DNA of 64,000 nt from Halomonas jincaotanensis (GTDB taxonomy: Bacteria; Pseudomonadota; Gammaproteobacteria; Pseudomonadales; Halomonadaceae). The translations under genes were made by a program, and so were the position numbers. This document shows, piece by piece, positions 54,202 through 62,912 of the stretch (position 1 is its first letter; every line of letters starts with the position of its first letter). The stretch lies in the NCBI RefSeq assembly GCF_018448785.1, contig NZ_JAHCLU010000003.1, positions 342,435 through 406,434 of the forward strand, given 5' to 3'. The notes below the pieces were generated by a model. It had not been told where the DNA came from and did no database searches. It saw nothing but the letters and a program-made list of their open reading frames with translations.

Positions 54202-54653
54202 TTGTGCGCCTCAATACCGATATCGCCGCGGGCGTTCTCGGCCTGGTGTTTGGCGCCGTGCTGTGGTTCCCGCGGGCGGACATCGGTCGGCTGAGCATCA
54301 TCTTTCCGCGCGCCATCCTGTTGATTTTGACACTGATCTCGGTCGCCCTGATCGTCAAGGGCTTCATCAAACCGAGTGGCCGCCAGATCGAGATCACGGG
54401 CAGTCCGCGGCGGCTGGTCACGGTGATGGTCGGGTTCTTTCTCTGGTGGGGCCTGGTCGAGGTGCTGGGTTTCCTGCTGACCACGCTCATCGCCTTCTTT
54501 GCGCTCACTTGGTACCTGGCCAGGGTCGAGACGGTAGTCACCTGGCAGCGCATGCTGATGTGGTCCCCGATCATCCTAGCGCTGGTGGGCGGTTTTTACC
54601 TGACCTTCACGGAGGTGCTTAATGTGCGCCTGCCCACGGGTCTGTTCTTCTAG
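54198..54653 (+). CDS. tctB: Tripartite tricarboxylate transporter small membrane subunit
   Basis: A 151-residue protein with four hydrophobic segments, the TctB pattern. The ATG overlaps the tctA stop by 4 bases. Here the gene order is tctC-tctA-tctB, not the enteric C-B-A. It has no motifs of its own and is named by position and topology. Confidence 0.88.
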   Translation: MIVRLNTDIAAGVLGLVFGAVLWFPRADIGRLSIIFPRAILLILTLISVALIVKGFIKPSGRQIEITGSPRRLVTVMVGFFLWWGLVEVLGFLLTTLIAFFALTWYLARVETVVTWQRMLMWSPIILALVGGFYLTFTEVLNVRLPTGLFF

Positions 54654-54676
54654 TCAATACCAACCAGGAGGCATGC

Positions 54677-55846
54677 ATGAGAATTACCGATATACGTGAG
54701 GCGCGGGTGTCGATCGCCTCCGACATCGCCAATGCCTATATCTCCTTCGCCAAGATGGATGTGTCGGTGCTGGCGATCTACACCGATGCGCGGGTCGATG
54801 GCCGCCAGGTGGTGGGCTACGGCTTCAACTCCAACGGCCGCTATGCGCAGAGCGGCCTGCTGCGCGAGCGCTTCCTGCCCCGGCTTCGTGACGCCGAGCC
54901 CCAGGCCCTGCTCGACGACAGCGGCACCAACCTCGACCCTTTCCGGGTCTGGAACGTGTTGATGGCCAACGAGAAGCCCGGCGGCCACGGCGAGCGCTCG
55001 GTGGCGGTGGGCATCATCGACATGGCGGTGTGGGACATCGTCGCCAAGGTGGAAAACAAATCACTGGCGCAACTGCTGGCCGAGCGCCACGGCGACGGGA
55101 CGACCGATGCGAAAGTCTCGGTCTACGCGGCGGGCGGTTACTACTATCCGGGCAAACAGGTCAGCGCCCTCAAGGACGAGATGCGCGACTATCTCGACCT
55201 GGGCTACACCTGCACCAAGATGAAGATCGGCGGGGTGCCCCTGGCGGAAGACCTCGAGCGGGTCGAGGCGGCAATCGAGGTCGTCGGTGATGCCTCGCGT
55301 CTCGCCGTCGATGCCAATGGCCGTTTCGATCTCAAGACGGCGCTGGCCTTCGCCGAGGGCCTGGCCCCCTATGGGGTTCGCTGGTACGAGGAGGCCGGCG
55401 ACCCGCTCGATTACGCCTTGCAGCAGCAGCTTGGCGAGCACTATGCGCCGCCCATGGCCACCGGCGAGAACCTGTTCTCCCATCAGGATGCGCGTAACCT
55501 GCTGCGCTATGGCGGCATGCGCGCCGATCGCGACATCCTGCAGATGGACCCGGCACTCAGCTACGGCCTGGTGGAATATTTGCGCACGCTCGAGGTGCTG
55601 AACCAGCATGGCTGGTCACCACGACAATGCATTCCCCACGGCGGTCACCAGTTCGCCCTGAACATCGCCGCCGGCCTCAAGCTGGGAGGCAACGAGTCCT
55701 ACCCGAGGGTCTTCGCGCCGTTCGGCGGCTTCGCCGACTCGACGCCGATCGAGGAGGGCGGCGTTGCCATGTCCGGAATGCCGGGTATCGGCTTCGAGGA
55801 CAAGCGTGAACTGATGACGGTATTCGACGAGCAATTGCGATCTTAA
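54677..55846 (+). CDS. D(-)-tartrate dehydratase-like enzyme (enolase superfamily)
   Basis: A 389-residue mandelate-racemase-type enzyme. Length and long shared segments (VVGYGFNSNGRY, EKPGGHGERSVAVG, YAAGGYYYPGK, MATGENLFSHQDARNL, CIPHGGHQ) match the characterised Bradyrhizobium D-tartrate dehydratase as I recall it. The general base lysine is in TKMKIGG, metal ligands in DANGRF, EEAGDPLDY and ATGENL, and the catalytic histidine in IPHGGHQ. It would convert D-tartrate to oxaloacetate. It closes the TTT operon, 23 bases after tctB. Confidence 0.85.
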   Translation: MRITDIREARVSIASDIANAYISFAKMDVSVLAIYTDARVDGRQVVGYGFNSNGRYAQSGLLRERFLPRLRDAEPQALLDDSGTNLDPFRVWNVLMANEKPGGHGERSVAVGIIDMAVWDIVAKVENKSLAQLLAERHGDGTTDAKVSVYAAGGYYYPGKQVSALKDEMRDYLDLGYTCTKMKIGGVPLAEDLERVEAAIEVVGDASRLAVDANGRFDLKTALAFAEGLAPYGVRWYEEAGDPLDYALQQQLGEHYAPPMATGENLFSHQDARNLLRYGGMRADRDILQMDPALSYGLVEYLRTLEVLNQHGWSPRQCIPHGGHQFALNIAAGLKLGGNESYPRVFAPFGGFADSTPIEEGGVAMSGMPGIGFEDKRELMTVFDEQLRS

Positions 55847-55952
55847 AAGGCGATTGGCGGACCCGGTCGCACTGGCCCATTCTTCATTAACGACACGCGA
55901 TGCAAGGGGGTAGCGCCGATGCGTTGCCACCGCGTTCTTGGAGATGAAGGCC

Positions 55953-56312
55953 ATGAGCTATATCGACGGCTTTATCCTGCCGGTCCCCCTCGAACTGCTG
56001 GACGACTACCTGCGCTTTACCCGCCGCGCGGGAGAAATCTGGAAGGAATACGGCGCCCTGGAATACGTCGAGTGTGTGGGAGACGACATTCGGCCCGGTG
56101 AACACACTTCCTTCCCGCAGAGTGTCAAGCTCCAGCCTGGCGAGACCGTGATCTTCGCCTGGATTCGCTATGCCTCGCGCCACGAGCGCGATCGCATTCT
56201 CGCCGAAGTAATGGACGATCCACGCCTCAGCGACATGATGAACCAGGCCGACCTGCCCTTCGACAGCAAGCGCTTGTTCTGGGGCGGCTTCATGGAGCGC
56301 GTTCGGCTGTGA
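55953..56312 (+). CDS. DUF1428 family protein (YbaA-like)
   Basis: A 119-residue dimeric alpha/beta-barrel-type protein of DUF1428: SYIDGFILPVP at the start, FAWIRYASRHERDRI in the centre and KRLFWGGFM at the end are typical. Function unknown. The start at 55953 follows GGAGATGAAGG; five upstream codons in frame are dropped. It probably has no link to the tartrate operon, since about 100 bases separate them. Confidence 0.85.
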   Translation: MSYIDGFILPVPLELLDDYLRFTRRAGEIWKEYGALEYVECVGDDIRPGEHTSFPQSVKLQPGETVIFAWIRYASRHERDRILAEVMDDPRLSDMMNQADLPFDSKRLFWGGFMERVRL

Positions 56313-56326
56313 GCGATGTCCAGCCA

Positions 56327-56405
56327 TCGACACGTCGCCTCGACATGTTCAAGAAATGCGATTTTTTCGACACGTCCGGTAAATATGTCGATGGCATCGA
56401 CATGT
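56327..56405. promoter_or_regulatory. Iterated TCGACAYGT motifs upstream of hsdM
   Basis: The 9-mer TCGACAYGT occurs at 56327, 56340, 56367 and 56397 on the plus strand. The last copy is part of a perfect dyad ATGTCGATG-G-CATCGACAT (56385-56403). The array lies 120-200 bases before hsdM and looks like an operator for a regulator of the restriction operon. Confidence 0.6.
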
Positions 56406-56459
56406 GCCAATTGGCGACCTCTGCTGTTGCAGCGTAGCATTAGCCCAACGATTCTCATG

Positions 56460-56485
56460 CGGCCGCCGGCAATGCCCGGCGGCCG
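56460..56485 (+). repeat. GC-rich hairpin in the hsdM leader
   Basis: CGGCCGCCGG and CCGGCGGCCG are perfect 10-bp arms with a 6-nt loop, 38 bases before the hsdM start. No T-run follows, so attenuation or translational control is more likely than termination. Confidence 0.55.
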
Positions 56486-56523
56486 TCTGCATGCCAACCT
56501 TTGATAAGGACCTGCGAACCCCC

Positions 56524-57996
56524 ATGTTCGAGCAGACCTTCAAGAACATCGACGATGTGTTGTGGAAAGAGGCCGGCTGCGCCACCGAGCTGGACTACAC
56601 CGAGCAGACCTCCTGGCTGCTATTCCTCAAGTACCTGGACGACCTGGAGCAGCGTCGCGCCATGAACGCGACCCTGTCGGGCAAGGCCTTCGACTTCATC
56701 ATCGCCACGCCCTATCAATGGTCGAGCTGGGCGGCACCACGCGACCGCGATGGCAACCTCGACCACGACAGCGCCCTGACCGGCGACGACCTGCTCGACT
56801 TCGTCAATCGCGACCTCTTTCCCTACCTGCAAGGGTTCCGCGAACGCGCCACCGGGCCGGATACCATCGAGTACAAGATCGGCGAGATATTCTCGGAGGT
56901 GCGCAACAAGTTCCAGAGCGGCTACAGCTTGCGTTACGCCCTCGAACTGGTGGACAGCCTTCAGTTCCGCTCCCAGGCGGAAAAACACGAGCTCTCGCAC
57001 CTCTACGAAGCCAAGATCAAGAACATGGGCAACGCCGGGCGCAACGGCGGCGAGTACTACACCCCGCGCCCGCTGATCCGCGCCATGATCCGGGTGATCG
57101 ACCCACGTATCGGCGAGCGCCTCTACGACGGCGCGGCGGGATCGGCGGGCTTCCTCTGCGAGGCCCACGACTACCTGCGCTATGGCATCAATAGCGACGA
57201 GCCGCGCCGGCTCACCACCGAGCAGCTCGACGCCCTGCAGAACCGCACCTTCTTCGGCAAGGAGAAGAAGAGCCTGCCCTATGTCATCGGCATCATGAAC
57301 ATGATCCTGCATGGCATCGAGGCGCCCAACCTGGTGCACACCAACACCCTGACCGAGAACCTCGCCGACCTGCAGGAGAAGGACCGCTTCGATGTCATCC
57401 TCGCCAACCCGCCCTTCGGCGGCAAGGAGCGCAAGGAGGTCCAGCAGAACTTCCCGATCAAGACCGGCGAGACGGCCTTCCTTTTCCTGCAGCACTTCAT
57501 CAAGCGCTTGAAAGCCGGCGGTCGCGCTGCGGTGGTGATCAAGAACACCTTCCTGTCGAATGCCGACAACGCCTCGAGGGCGCTGCGCCAGGAGCTGCTG
57601 GAGAGCTGCAACCTGCACACCGTCCTCGACTGCCCCGGCGGCACCTTCCTCGGCGCCGGCGTGAAGACGGTGGTGCTGTTCTTCGAGAAGGGCGTCCCGA
57701 CCCGCGATATCTGGTACTACCAGCTCGACCCCGGCCGCAGCCTGGGCAAGACCAGCCCGCTCAACGACGACGACTTGGCCGAGTTCGTCGAACTGCAGGC
57801 CACCTTCGCCGATTCCGACAACTCCTGGAAGGTCAGCGTCGACGACCTGGACCGCGACACCTTCGATCTTTCGGTGAAGAACCCCAACAAGGCCGAGGCA
57901 GCGCCGCTGCGCGACCCCGAGGTCATCATCAACGAGATCGAGACCCTGGACCGCGAGGCCGAGGAGATCCTTGAAGGCATTCGGGGGATGTTATGA
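56524..57996 (+). CDS. hsdM: Type I restriction-modification DNA methyltransferase HsdM
   Basis: A 490-residue N6-adenine methyltransferase. The N-terminal HsdM domain (FLKYLDDLEQRRAM) is followed by the SAM site (YDGAAGSAGFLCEAHDY near residue 205) and catalytic NPPF at residues 295-298. With HsdS it methylates the recognition site and with HsdR it forms the nuclease. The start at 56524 follows AAGGACC at a fair distance; 40 upstream in-frame codons lie in the leader. The stop overlaps hsdS. Confidence 0.94.
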   Translation: MFEQTFKNIDDVLWKEAGCATELDYTEQTSWLLFLKYLDDLEQRRAMNATLSGKAFDFIIATPYQWSSWAAPRDRDGNLDHDSALTGDDLLDFVNRDLFPYLQGFRERATGPDTIEYKIGEIFSEVRNKFQSGYSLRYALELVDSLQFRSQAEKHELSHLYEAKIKNMGNAGRNGGEYYTPRPLIRAMIRVIDPRIGERLYDGAAGSAGFLCEAHDYLRYGINSDEPRRLTTEQLDALQNRTFFGKEKKSLPYVIGIMNMILHGIEAPNLVHTNTLTENLADLQEKDRFDVILANPPFGGKERKEVQQNFPIKTGETAFLFLQHFIKRLKAGGRAAVVIKNTFLSNADNASRALRQELLESCNLHTVLDCPGGTFLGAGVKTVVLFFEKGVPTRDIWYYQLDPGRSLGKTSPLNDDDLAEFVELQATFADSDNSWKVSVDDLDRDTFDLSVKNPNKAEAAPLRDPEVIINEIETLDREAEEILEGIRGML

Positions 57997-59168
57997 GGGA
58001 AGGGTGGAAGAGCGTGCGCCTCGAAGAAGTCTGCACCTTCAAGCCGCCGAAGAAGGAAGCCAGGCAAAGGCTCAATCCAGATGATCTCGTGTCGTTCGTG
58101 CCCATGAATAACCTGGGAGTACGTAAGAAGGTACTGGAACTGGGTGAGGACCGGACACTCGAGGAAGTGGCAGGTGGCTACACCTACTTTGCCGATGGCG
58201 ATGTCCTTCTCGCCAAGATCACCCCTTGCTTCGAGAATGGAAAGCTGGGGATTGCCAGCGGATTGAGCAATGGGGTTGGTTTTGGCTCCAGTGAATTCAT
58301 CGTGATGCGGCCGAATGTAGAGCTGGATGCAGAATACCTGTTTTATTTCCTTTCTCAGGATAGCGTGCGGGATGCCGGGGCACGTGTCATGTCTGGCGCC
58401 GTGGGGCACAAACGTGTTCCCAAGGAATTTATCGAGGAATTAGAGCTTCCTCTGCCAGAGCTGGCTGAACAAAAGCGTATCGTCTCCCTACTTGATGAGG
58501 CTTTAGAGGGAATCGATACGGTTGTTGCCAATACCGAGAAGAATCTCACCAATGTGCGAGAGCTTTTTGAAAGTTATCTGAATGCAGTTGAGGCTAACTC
58601 GCAATCACTTGGTGATCTCGTTGATATAAGAACTGGTAAACTCAATGCTAATGCTGCGGTTAAAGGTGGTGCGTATCCATTTTTCACTTGTTCTCGAGAA
58701 ACATTCAAAATTGATAAAATTGCTTTTGACTGTGAGGCGATCTTGCTAGCTGGCAATAATGCATCAGGGGACTTTAATGTAAAGCACTATTTTGGCAAAT
58801 TTAACGCCTATCAGCTCACATATGTAATAACAATTAAAAACGAGGAAATTTTATTATATCGATATTTGTATTTCCAATTCGTAAAAAGTCTTAAGGGACT
58901 TAAAGAAGTTTCAATTGGTGTTGGGACTAAATATCTCAAGCTTGGAATGATTAAAGATTTAAAGATTGGCGTTCCACCGATCAAGCAGCAGAAGAAAATC
59001 GTAAACATCCTTGACAATCTTTTGTCAGACTTGAATCGTCTTGAATCAATTTATCAGCAAAAACTTGCCGCCCTTGCCGAACTCAAGCAGTCCCTGCTGC
59101 AGAAGGCCTTCTCCGGCGAGCTGACGGCCAGGGAGGCCGAGGCGGCGGTGGAGGAGGCGACGGCATGA
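57993..59168 (+). CDS. hsdS: Type I restriction-modification specificity subunit HsdS
   Basis: A 391-residue protein with two target-recognition domains (about 1-150 and 205-345), each followed by a conserved coiled spacer (ELAEQKRIVSLLDEAL; IKQQKKIVNILDNLL). It ends in the usual LLQKAFSGELT tail. The second recognition domain (58600-59050) is strikingly AT-rich against its neighbours, a sign of recent domain exchange. It overlaps hsdM and the next gene by 4 bases each. Confidence 0.93.
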   Translation: MREGWKSVRLEEVCTFKPPKKEARQRLNPDDLVSFVPMNNLGVRKKVLELGEDRTLEEVAGGYTYFADGDVLLAKITPCFENGKLGIASGLSNGVGFGSSEFIVMRPNVELDAEYLFYFLSQDSVRDAGARVMSGAVGHKRVPKEFIEELELPLPELAEQKRIVSLLDEALEGIDTVVANTEKNLTNVRELFESYLNAVEANSQSLGDLVDIRTGKLNANAAVKGGAYPFFTCSRETFKIDKIAFDCEAILLAGNNASGDFNVKHYFGKFNAYQLTYVITIKNEEILLYRYLYFQFVKSLKGLKEVSIGVGTKYLKLGMIKDLKIGVPPIKQQKKIVNILDNLLSDLNRLESIYQQKLAALAELKQSLLQKAFSGELTAREAEAAVEEATA

Positions 59169-60163
59169 GCGACAACAGCCCGGTACCCATCGTTATCTAT
59201 CAGGAGGCCGATCAGGAGGTCGAGGTGCGGCTGGATGCCGAGCATGAGACGGTTTGGCTGACTCAGTCACAAATGGCCGATCTGTTCGACGTCAAGCCTC
59301 AGAACATCACCATGCACCTGAAAAATGTCTACGAAGATGGCGAGCTGGTGGAAGAGGCAACGTGTAAGGATTTCTTACAAGTTCAGCAGGAAGGGCAGCG
59401 AGAAGTTAAACGCAAGCGCAAACACTACAGCTTGGACGCGGTGATCTCGGTCGGATACCGGGTCAGCTCCGCACGGGCAACCCGCTTCAGAATATGGGCT
59501 ACGCGCACTCTGCGCGAACACTTGACGCAGGGCTGGACGCTGAACCGCCAGCGCTTCGAGGAGAACGCCCGCGAGCTGGAGGCCGCCATGGCCCTGGTGC
59601 GCAAGACCGCCGGCAGCCCTGCGCTGGATGCCGCCAGCGGCCGCGGCCTCGTGGATATCGTCACCCGCTACGCCCAGACCTTCCTGCTGCTTCAACGCTA
59701 CGACGAGGGCCTGTTAACCGAACCCCGTGCCCAGGCCGGCGGCCGGCTGCCGAACCTGAAAGAGGCCCGAGCCGCGCTCGCCTCGCTGAAGGCCGAGCTG
59801 ATCGCCAAGGGGGAGGCCACCGAACTGTTTGCCCGGGAGCGCGGTGACGGCCTCGATGCGCTGCTGGGCAACCTGGATCAGACGGTCTTCGGCGAGCCGG
59901 CCTATCCCTCCGTGGAGGCCAAGGCCGCGCACCTGCTCTACTTCGTGGTCAAGAACCATCCCTTCGCCGATGGCAACAAGCGCAGCGCGGCCTATCTCTT
60001 CGTTGATTTTCTCTACCGCAACGACCGCCTGCTCAATGCGCATGGCGAGGTGGTGGTCAATGACGTGGGGCTCGCCGCCCTGACGCTGTTGATCGCCGAG
60101 TCCGACCCGGCCAACAAGGAGACCATGGTCCGGCTGATCATGAACATGCTCGCCAGCCCCTGA
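59165..60163 (+). CDS. RhuM - Fic/Doc fusion protein inside the type I operon
   Basis: A 332-residue protein. The N-terminal RhuM domain has a helix-turn-helix-like start (TVWLTQSQMADLFDVKPQNI) and the family core YSLDAVISVGYRVSSARATRFRIWA. The C-terminal Fic/Doc domain carries HPFADGNKRSA from His265, the loop that transfers a nucleotide or phosphate onto target proteins. It is coupled to hsdS by a 4-base overlap and precedes hsdR, so its expression is tied to the restriction enzyme. The target is unknown. Confidence 0.88.
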   Translation: MSDNSPVPIVIYQEADQEVEVRLDAEHETVWLTQSQMADLFDVKPQNITMHLKNVYEDGELVEEATCKDFLQVQQEGQREVKRKRKHYSLDAVISVGYRVSSARATRFRIWATRTLREHLTQGWTLNRQRFEENARELEAAMALVRKTAGSPALDAASGRGLVDIVTRYAQTFLLLQRYDEGLLTEPRAQAGGRLPNLKEARAALASLKAELIAKGEATELFARERGDGLDALLGNLDQTVFGEPAYPSVEAKAAHLLYFVVKNHPFADGNKRSAAYLFVDFLYRNDRLLNAHGEVVVNDVGLAALTLLIAESDPANKETMVRLIMNMLASP

Positions 60164-60290
60164 GAAGCCAGAAGCATCGGTGGGTCCAGAAAGACCGAAA
60201 CTGGCTTTGTTCAGTATAAACTTATATTTTGTGGAGTTTATGGAGCCGGAAGACTCCTGATCGTGCACCGACCGGACAAGGGTTGACCCG

Positions 60291-62699
60291 ATGAACGAAG
60301 CCGATACCCGCGCCGAGCTGATCGACCCTGCCTTGAAGGAGGCCGGATGGGGCGTGGTGGCGGGCAGCCGGGTGCGGCGCGAGGTCATTACCCTGGGGCG
60401 GCTGCAGGGCGCCGGGCAGCGCACCCGCGGCGACATCGCCGACTATGTGCTCTTCTACAAGGGCCAGAAACTGGCGGTGATCGAGGCCAAGAAGCGCGAC
60501 CTTCCCGTCACCGAGGGCCTGGCCCAGGCCAAGCGCTACGCCGAGAGGCTGCAGGCCCGCTTCGCCTATGCCACCAACGGCCTCGGGCTCTACCGGGTCG
60601 ATATGCATACCGGCGAGGAAGGGTTGGTTGCCGCCTATCCCACGCCGGAGGCGCTCTGGGCCGAGACCTTCCCCGAGCCGAACTCCTGGCGCGAGCGCTT
60701 CGGCGAGATACCCTTCCACGACAACGGCGGCCAGTGGCAGGCGCGCTACTACCAGCACAACGCCATCAACCAGGCACTGGAGGCCATCGCCGCCGGCCGC
60801 CTCCGCGTGCTGCTCACGCTGGCCACTGGCACCGGCAAGACGGCCATCGCCTTCCAGCTCGCCTGGAAGCTGTTCCACAGCCGCTGGAACCTGGCGGCCT
60901 GGCAGGGCGACGACGACACTCGCCGCCGGCCACGCATCCTCTTCTTGGCCGACCGCAATATTCTCGCCGACCAGGCCTACAACAGTTTTTCCGCCTTCCC
61001 CGAGGATGCGCTGGTGCGCATCGCGCCGGACGCGATCCGCAAGCAGGGCCGGGTGCCCAAGAACGGCAACCTCTTCTTCACCATCTTCCAGACCTTCATG
61101 AGCGGCCGCGACGATCAGGGCAACCCGGCACCCAGCTTCGGCGACTACCCGCCGGACTTCTTCGACCTGATCATCATCGACGAGTGCCACCGCGGCGGTG
61201 CCAACGATGAGAGCAGCTGGCGGGCCATCCTCGAGTACTTCGCCCCGGCCGTGCAGCTGGGCCTGACCGCCACCCCCAAGCGCAGTACCAATACCGACAC
61301 CTACGCCTATTTCGGCGAGCCGGCTTATGTCTACTCGCTGAAGGAGGGCATCAACGACGGTTTCTTGACGCCGTTCAAGGTGCGCCAGATCGCCACCACC
61401 CTGGACGATTACGTCTACACGCCCGACGACAAGGTGGTCCAGGGCGAGGTAGAGCAGGGCAGGCACTACGCCGAGCCCGACTTCAACCAGATCATCACGA
61501 TCAAGGAGCGCGAACAGTACCGGGTGCAGGTGTTCATGGAGATGATCGACCAGCGGGAAAAGACCCTGGTGTTCTGCGCCAACCAGGCCCACGCCCTGGC
61601 GGTGCGCGACCTGATCAACCAGTTTAAGACCAGCCCGGAGCCCAACTACTGCGTGCGGGTAACGGCCGACGACGGCGCCGAGGGCGAACGCTTCCTGCGC
61701 CGCTTCCAGGACAACGAGAAGACCATCCCCACCATCCTCACCACCTCGCAGAAGCTCTCCACCGGCGTCGACGCCCGCAACATCCGCAATATCGTGCTGA
61801 TGCGCCCGGTCAACTCCATGATCGAGTTCAAGCAGATCATCGGCCGCGGTACGCGCCTGTTCGACGGCAAGGACTACTTCACCATCCTCGACTTCGTCCG
61901 CGCCTATGAACATTTCAACGACCCGGAATGGGACGGCGACCCGGTGGCGCCCGAGCCCTGCAAGCGCTGCGGCGAGACGCCCTGCGTCTGTCTGGTCAGC
62001 CCGCCCGAGCCCTGCGAAACCTGCGGCAATCGCCCCTGTACCTGCGAGAAGGAGCCACCGGAACCCTGCCCGGTCTGCGGCGAGGCACCCTGTCAGTGCG
62101 GCGGAGGTAAGTCTGTCGTCGAGGTCGAACTGGCGCCCGGCAAGTTCCGCCAGCTCCAGCACATGAGCGCCACCACCTTCTGGAGCCCGGACGGTAAGCC
62201 GATGTCGGCCGCCGACTTCATCAGGCAACTTTTCGGTGAACTCCCGGCACTCTTCCACGACGAGGACGAGCTACGCCGGCTCTGGAGCCGACCGAACACC
62301 CGTCAGGCACTGCTCGATACCCTGGCCGAGAAGGGCTACGGGACCGAACAGCTCAAGCACATTGGCCGCATGGTCGACGCCGAGAAGAGCGATCTTTTCG
62401 ATGTGTTGGCCTACATCGCTTTCTCATTGCCGCCGCTCAGCCGAGAGGAGCGCGTGGCGACCCACCGGGAACGACTCTTTTTCGATTACGACTATCGCCA
62501 GCGCGAGTTCCTGAGCTTCGTACTCGACCACTACATTCGGGACGGCGTCGGCGAACTCGCCCAGAATAAGCTGCCTGGACTGATCGAACTCAAGTACCAG
62601 ACGCCGACGGATGCCATCGCCGAACTCGGCAGCGTCGAGAATATCCGCGAGGTCTTCATCGGGTTTCAGGCGAGGTTGTATGAGCCCTTTAAGGCTTGA
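60291..62699 (+). CDS. hsdR: Type I restriction endonuclease subunit HsdR (EcoEI-like) with Cys-rich repeats
   Basis: An 802-residue motor-nuclease. The nuclease site is Asp51...Glu65-X-Lys67 (VIEAKKRD). The helicase has LATGTGKT, DECHRGG and GLTATPKRS, followed by the second RecA domain (IIGRGTRLFDGKDYF). Residues 555-608 are three 18-residue units of the form EPCxxCGxxPCxC, giving 12 cysteines (557, 560, 565, 567, 575, 578, 583, 585, 593, 596, 601, 603). They precede the EcoEI-type C-terminal domain. It lies 127 bases after the Fic gene in the same operon. Confidence 0.93.
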   Translation: MNEADTRAELIDPALKEAGWGVVAGSRVRREVITLGRLQGAGQRTRGDIADYVLFYKGQKLAVIEAKKRDLPVTEGLAQAKRYAERLQARFAYATNGLGLYRVDMHTGEEGLVAAYPTPEALWAETFPEPNSWRERFGEIPFHDNGGQWQARYYQHNAINQALEAIAAGRLRVLLTLATGTGKTAIAFQLAWKLFHSRWNLAAWQGDDDTRRRPRILFLADRNILADQAYNSFSAFPEDALVRIAPDAIRKQGRVPKNGNLFFTIFQTFMSGRDDQGNPAPSFGDYPPDFFDLIIIDECHRGGANDESSWRAILEYFAPAVQLGLTATPKRSTNTDTYAYFGEPAYVYSLKEGINDGFLTPFKVRQIATTLDDYVYTPDDKVVQGEVEQGRHYAEPDFNQIITIKEREQYRVQVFMEMIDQREKTLVFCANQAHALAVRDLINQFKTSPEPNYCVRVTADDGAEGERFLRRFQDNEKTIPTILTTSQKLSTGVDARNIRNIVLMRPVNSMIEFKQIIGRGTRLFDGKDYFTILDFVRAYEHFNDPEWDGDPVAPEPCKRCGETPCVCLVSPPEPCETCGNRPCTCEKEPPEPCPVCGEAPCQCGGGKSVVEVELAPGKFRQLQHMSATTFWSPDGKPMSAADFIRQLFGELPALFHDEDELRRLWSRPNTRQALLDTLAEKGYGTEQLKHIGRMVDAEKSDLFDVLAYIAFSLPPLSREERVATHRERLFFDYDYRQREFLSFVLDHYIRDGVGELAQNKLPGLIELKYQTPTDAIAELGSVENIREVFIGFQARLYEPFKA

Positions 62700-62811
62700 A
62701 CTCAGAAGCGTGAGCCGGTACGGAAAAGTGATGGCGTAGAGGCCCAAGAATGACAGCAATGCAGGAAGAATCGGCAATGCTAACCGTCAGGCAGCGACTA
62801 GAGCGGCGAAG

Positions 62812-62877
62812 TTAAAATAATGCCGAGCCTTATTTTAATTCCGGCCATAACTTAAAATAAGGCGTGACGCTATTTTA
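62812..62877. promoter_or_regulatory. Inverted TTAAAATAA repeats upstream of the Fic pseudogene
   Basis: TTAAAATAA at 62812 and TTATTTTAA at 62830 are perfect 9-bp arms, and a second pair (TTAAAATAA at 62852, TATTTTA at 62871) follows. They look like two operators or a promoter with overlapping operators. The rest of 62700-62811 shows nothing I recognise. Confidence 0.55.
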
Positions 62878-62912
62878 CCCAGACCCGCTTTCGCGCGGTG
62901 AGGTAGAGTTCC

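Noticed and set aside
60222..62258. 678-codon minus-strand frame antisense to hsdR
   Set aside because: A long shadow frame produced by GC-rich third positions; hsdR on the plus strand has complete motifs.
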